Of a stretch of DNA of 8,115 nucleotides, positions 7,704 to 8,115 are shown one piece after another. The translations under genes and the position numbers were made by a program. Source of the DNA: Bauldia sp. (GTDB taxonomy: Bacteria > Pseudomonadota > Alphaproteobacteria > Rhizobiales > Kaistiaceae). The stretch is taken from contig JAGRKY010000746.1 in NCBI GenBank assembly GCA_020442095.1, forward strand, positions 1 through 8,115, read 5' to 3'. Under the pieces are notes generated by a model that saw nothing but the letters and a program-made list of their open reading frames with translations, was not told the origin of the DNA and did not search any database. The stretch's first letter is position 1. Each line of letters starts with the position of its first letter.

Positions 7704-7731
7704 TTGACCTTTGATCTATGATCACAATAAT
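7704..7731 (+). promoter_or_regulatory. Predicted sigma-70 promoter of the sugar-binding protein gene
   Basis: TTGACC (7704-7709, five of six to TTGACA) and AATAAT (7726-7731, five of six to TATAAT) are separated by 16 bases, within the normal range. It predicts transcription start near 7738 and a leader of about 40 bases. It lies in the most AT-rich part of the divergent control region. It is the clearest promoter in the window, but it is predicted from sequence only. Confidence 0.6.
7712..7724. promoter_or_regulatory. Putative operator for the divergent GntR regulator
   Basis: TGATC-TAT-GATCA is a perfect 13-base inverted repeat (5-base arms, 3-base centre), with one more matching T/A pair two bases outside each arm. 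It sits between the -35 and -10 elements of the transporter promoter, where a bound repressor would block RNA polymerase. GntR regulators commonly bind short palindromes in their own divergent intergenic region, so the adjacent regulator is the natural candidate. Binding is inferred. Confidence 0.5.
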
Positions 7732-7738
7732 GGTTCGG

Positions 7739-7754
7739 CCATGGACGGACATGG
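7739..7754. repeat. Inverted repeat in the leader of the sugar-binding protein gene
   Basis: CCATG (7739-7743) and CATGG (7750-7754) form an inverted repeat around six bases (GACGGA), starting at about the predicted transcription start. It could be a second regulatory site or a weak leader hairpin; short arms make chance plausible. Confidence 0.3.
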
Positions 7755-7777
7755 TCAGAGTATGAGGGAGGAATTGC

Positions 7778-8115
7778 ATGAGACTCGCATCACGGACTAT
7801 CGGCACTGCCGCCGTCGCGGCCCTGCTCCTTGGCGGAGCGGCGCTGACCGGCACCTCGGCCCAGGCCCAGGACAAGTACAAGATCTTCCTGAGCATGAGC
7901 TACATCGGCAACGACTGGCAGGCCGAGGCCGCGAACATGGTGAAAGCCATGGCGGCATCACCGGAACTGGCCGACAAGGTCGACCTGCAGGTGCAGGTGG
8001 CCGGGCCGAACGCCCAGCGCCAGATCCAGCAGATCAACGCCATGGTCCAGCAGGGCGCCGACGCGATCGTGACCTTCCCGATCTCGCCGACCGCGCTCAA
8101 CCAGGTGGTCAAGAA
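7778..8115 (+). CDS. Sugar ABC transporter periplasmic substrate-binding protein, N-terminal part (cut by window edge)
   Basis: The first 112 codons of a periplasmic binding protein that would deliver a solute, probably a sugar or sugar derivative, to an ABC importer. The ATG at 7778 follows AGGGAGGA (7765-7772) by five bases, a strong ribosome binding site. Residues 1-30 are a signal peptide: basic MRLASR, a hydrophobic core at about 9-23, and cleavage after AQA (28-30). The mature part begins YKIFLSMSYIGNDWQAEAANMVKAM, then NAQRQIQQINAMVQQGADAIV and ISPTALNQVV. This is the pattern of the RbsB-like Peripla_BP_4 fold used by CUT2-type importers, with Trp47 where binding-site aromatics are common. 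The permease and ATPase genes should lie downstream, outside the window. The substrate cannot be told from this fragment. The divergent GntR/FCD regulator suggests inducible uptake, perhaps of a sugar acid or polyol, which is inference. Confidence 0.92.
   Translation, partial: MRLASRTIGTAAVAALLLGGAALTGTSAQAQDKYKIFLSMSYIGNDWQAEAANMVKAMAASPELADKVDLQVQVAGPNAQRQIQQINAMVQQGADAIVTFPISPTALNQVVK

Noticed and set aside
7741..7780. ATG at 7741 as an upstream start for a protein overlapping the sugar-binding protein gene
   Set aside because: It is in a different frame, lacks a ribosome binding site and lies almost at the predicted transcription start; the frame gives an Arg/Gly-rich product.
7900..8112. 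Minus-strand open frame of 70 codons
   Set aside because: It is opposite the binding-protein gene, which has a clear signal peptide, conserved fold and strong ribosome binding site.

Overview
The window looks like chromosomal DNA from a high-GC alphaproteobacterium, most likely of the Rhizobiales/Hyphomicrobiales. The evidence is strong G/C at third codon positions, a tamA-tamB pair of alphaproteobacterial type (TamB of 1434 residues), and a GntR/FCD regulator divergent from a CUT2-type sugar-binding protein. I cannot name a genus. There are five protein-coding genes. The two at the window edges are cut, and no RNA gene, insertion sequence, CRISPR array or origin is visible.

Layout: (1) 1-362, minus strand: the first 120 residues of an aldehyde dehydrogenase resembling succinate-semialdehyde dehydrogenase (GabD). 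(2) 363-724: a non-coding region between divergent genes, with two small inverted repeats and no convincing promoter. (3) 725-6936, plus strand: tamA, an outer-membrane Omp85 protein with a signal peptide, POTRA region and beta-barrel, followed after 32 bases by tamB, an inner-membrane-anchored periplasm-spanning AsmA-like protein. They are almost certainly one operon. (4) 6955-7632, minus strand: a GntR-family regulator of the FCD subfamily, converging on tamB with only 18 bases between the stop codons. (5) 7633-7777: a 145-base divergent control region holding the best regulatory signals of the window. (6) 7778-8115, plus strand: the first 112 residues of a periplasmic sugar-binding protein of an ABC importer.

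The genes fall into three functional units. TamA and TamB form the translocation and assembly module that links the inner and outer membranes and serves outer-membrane biogenesis. The GntR regulator and the binding protein form a regulated uptake locus of unknown substrate. A perfect inverted repeat sits between the -35 and -10 elements of the predicted transporter promoter, as expected if the regulator represses uptake until its ligand arrives. The dehydrogenase fragment belongs to a separate metabolic unit running out of the window.

Nothing here is a clearly new biological system. The points most worth a second look are the promoter-embedded operator with its three 7-base repeats, an apparent His-to-Asp change at a predicted metal-ligand position of the FCD domain, and TTG starts for tamA and the GntR gene that automatic annotation could easily get wrong.
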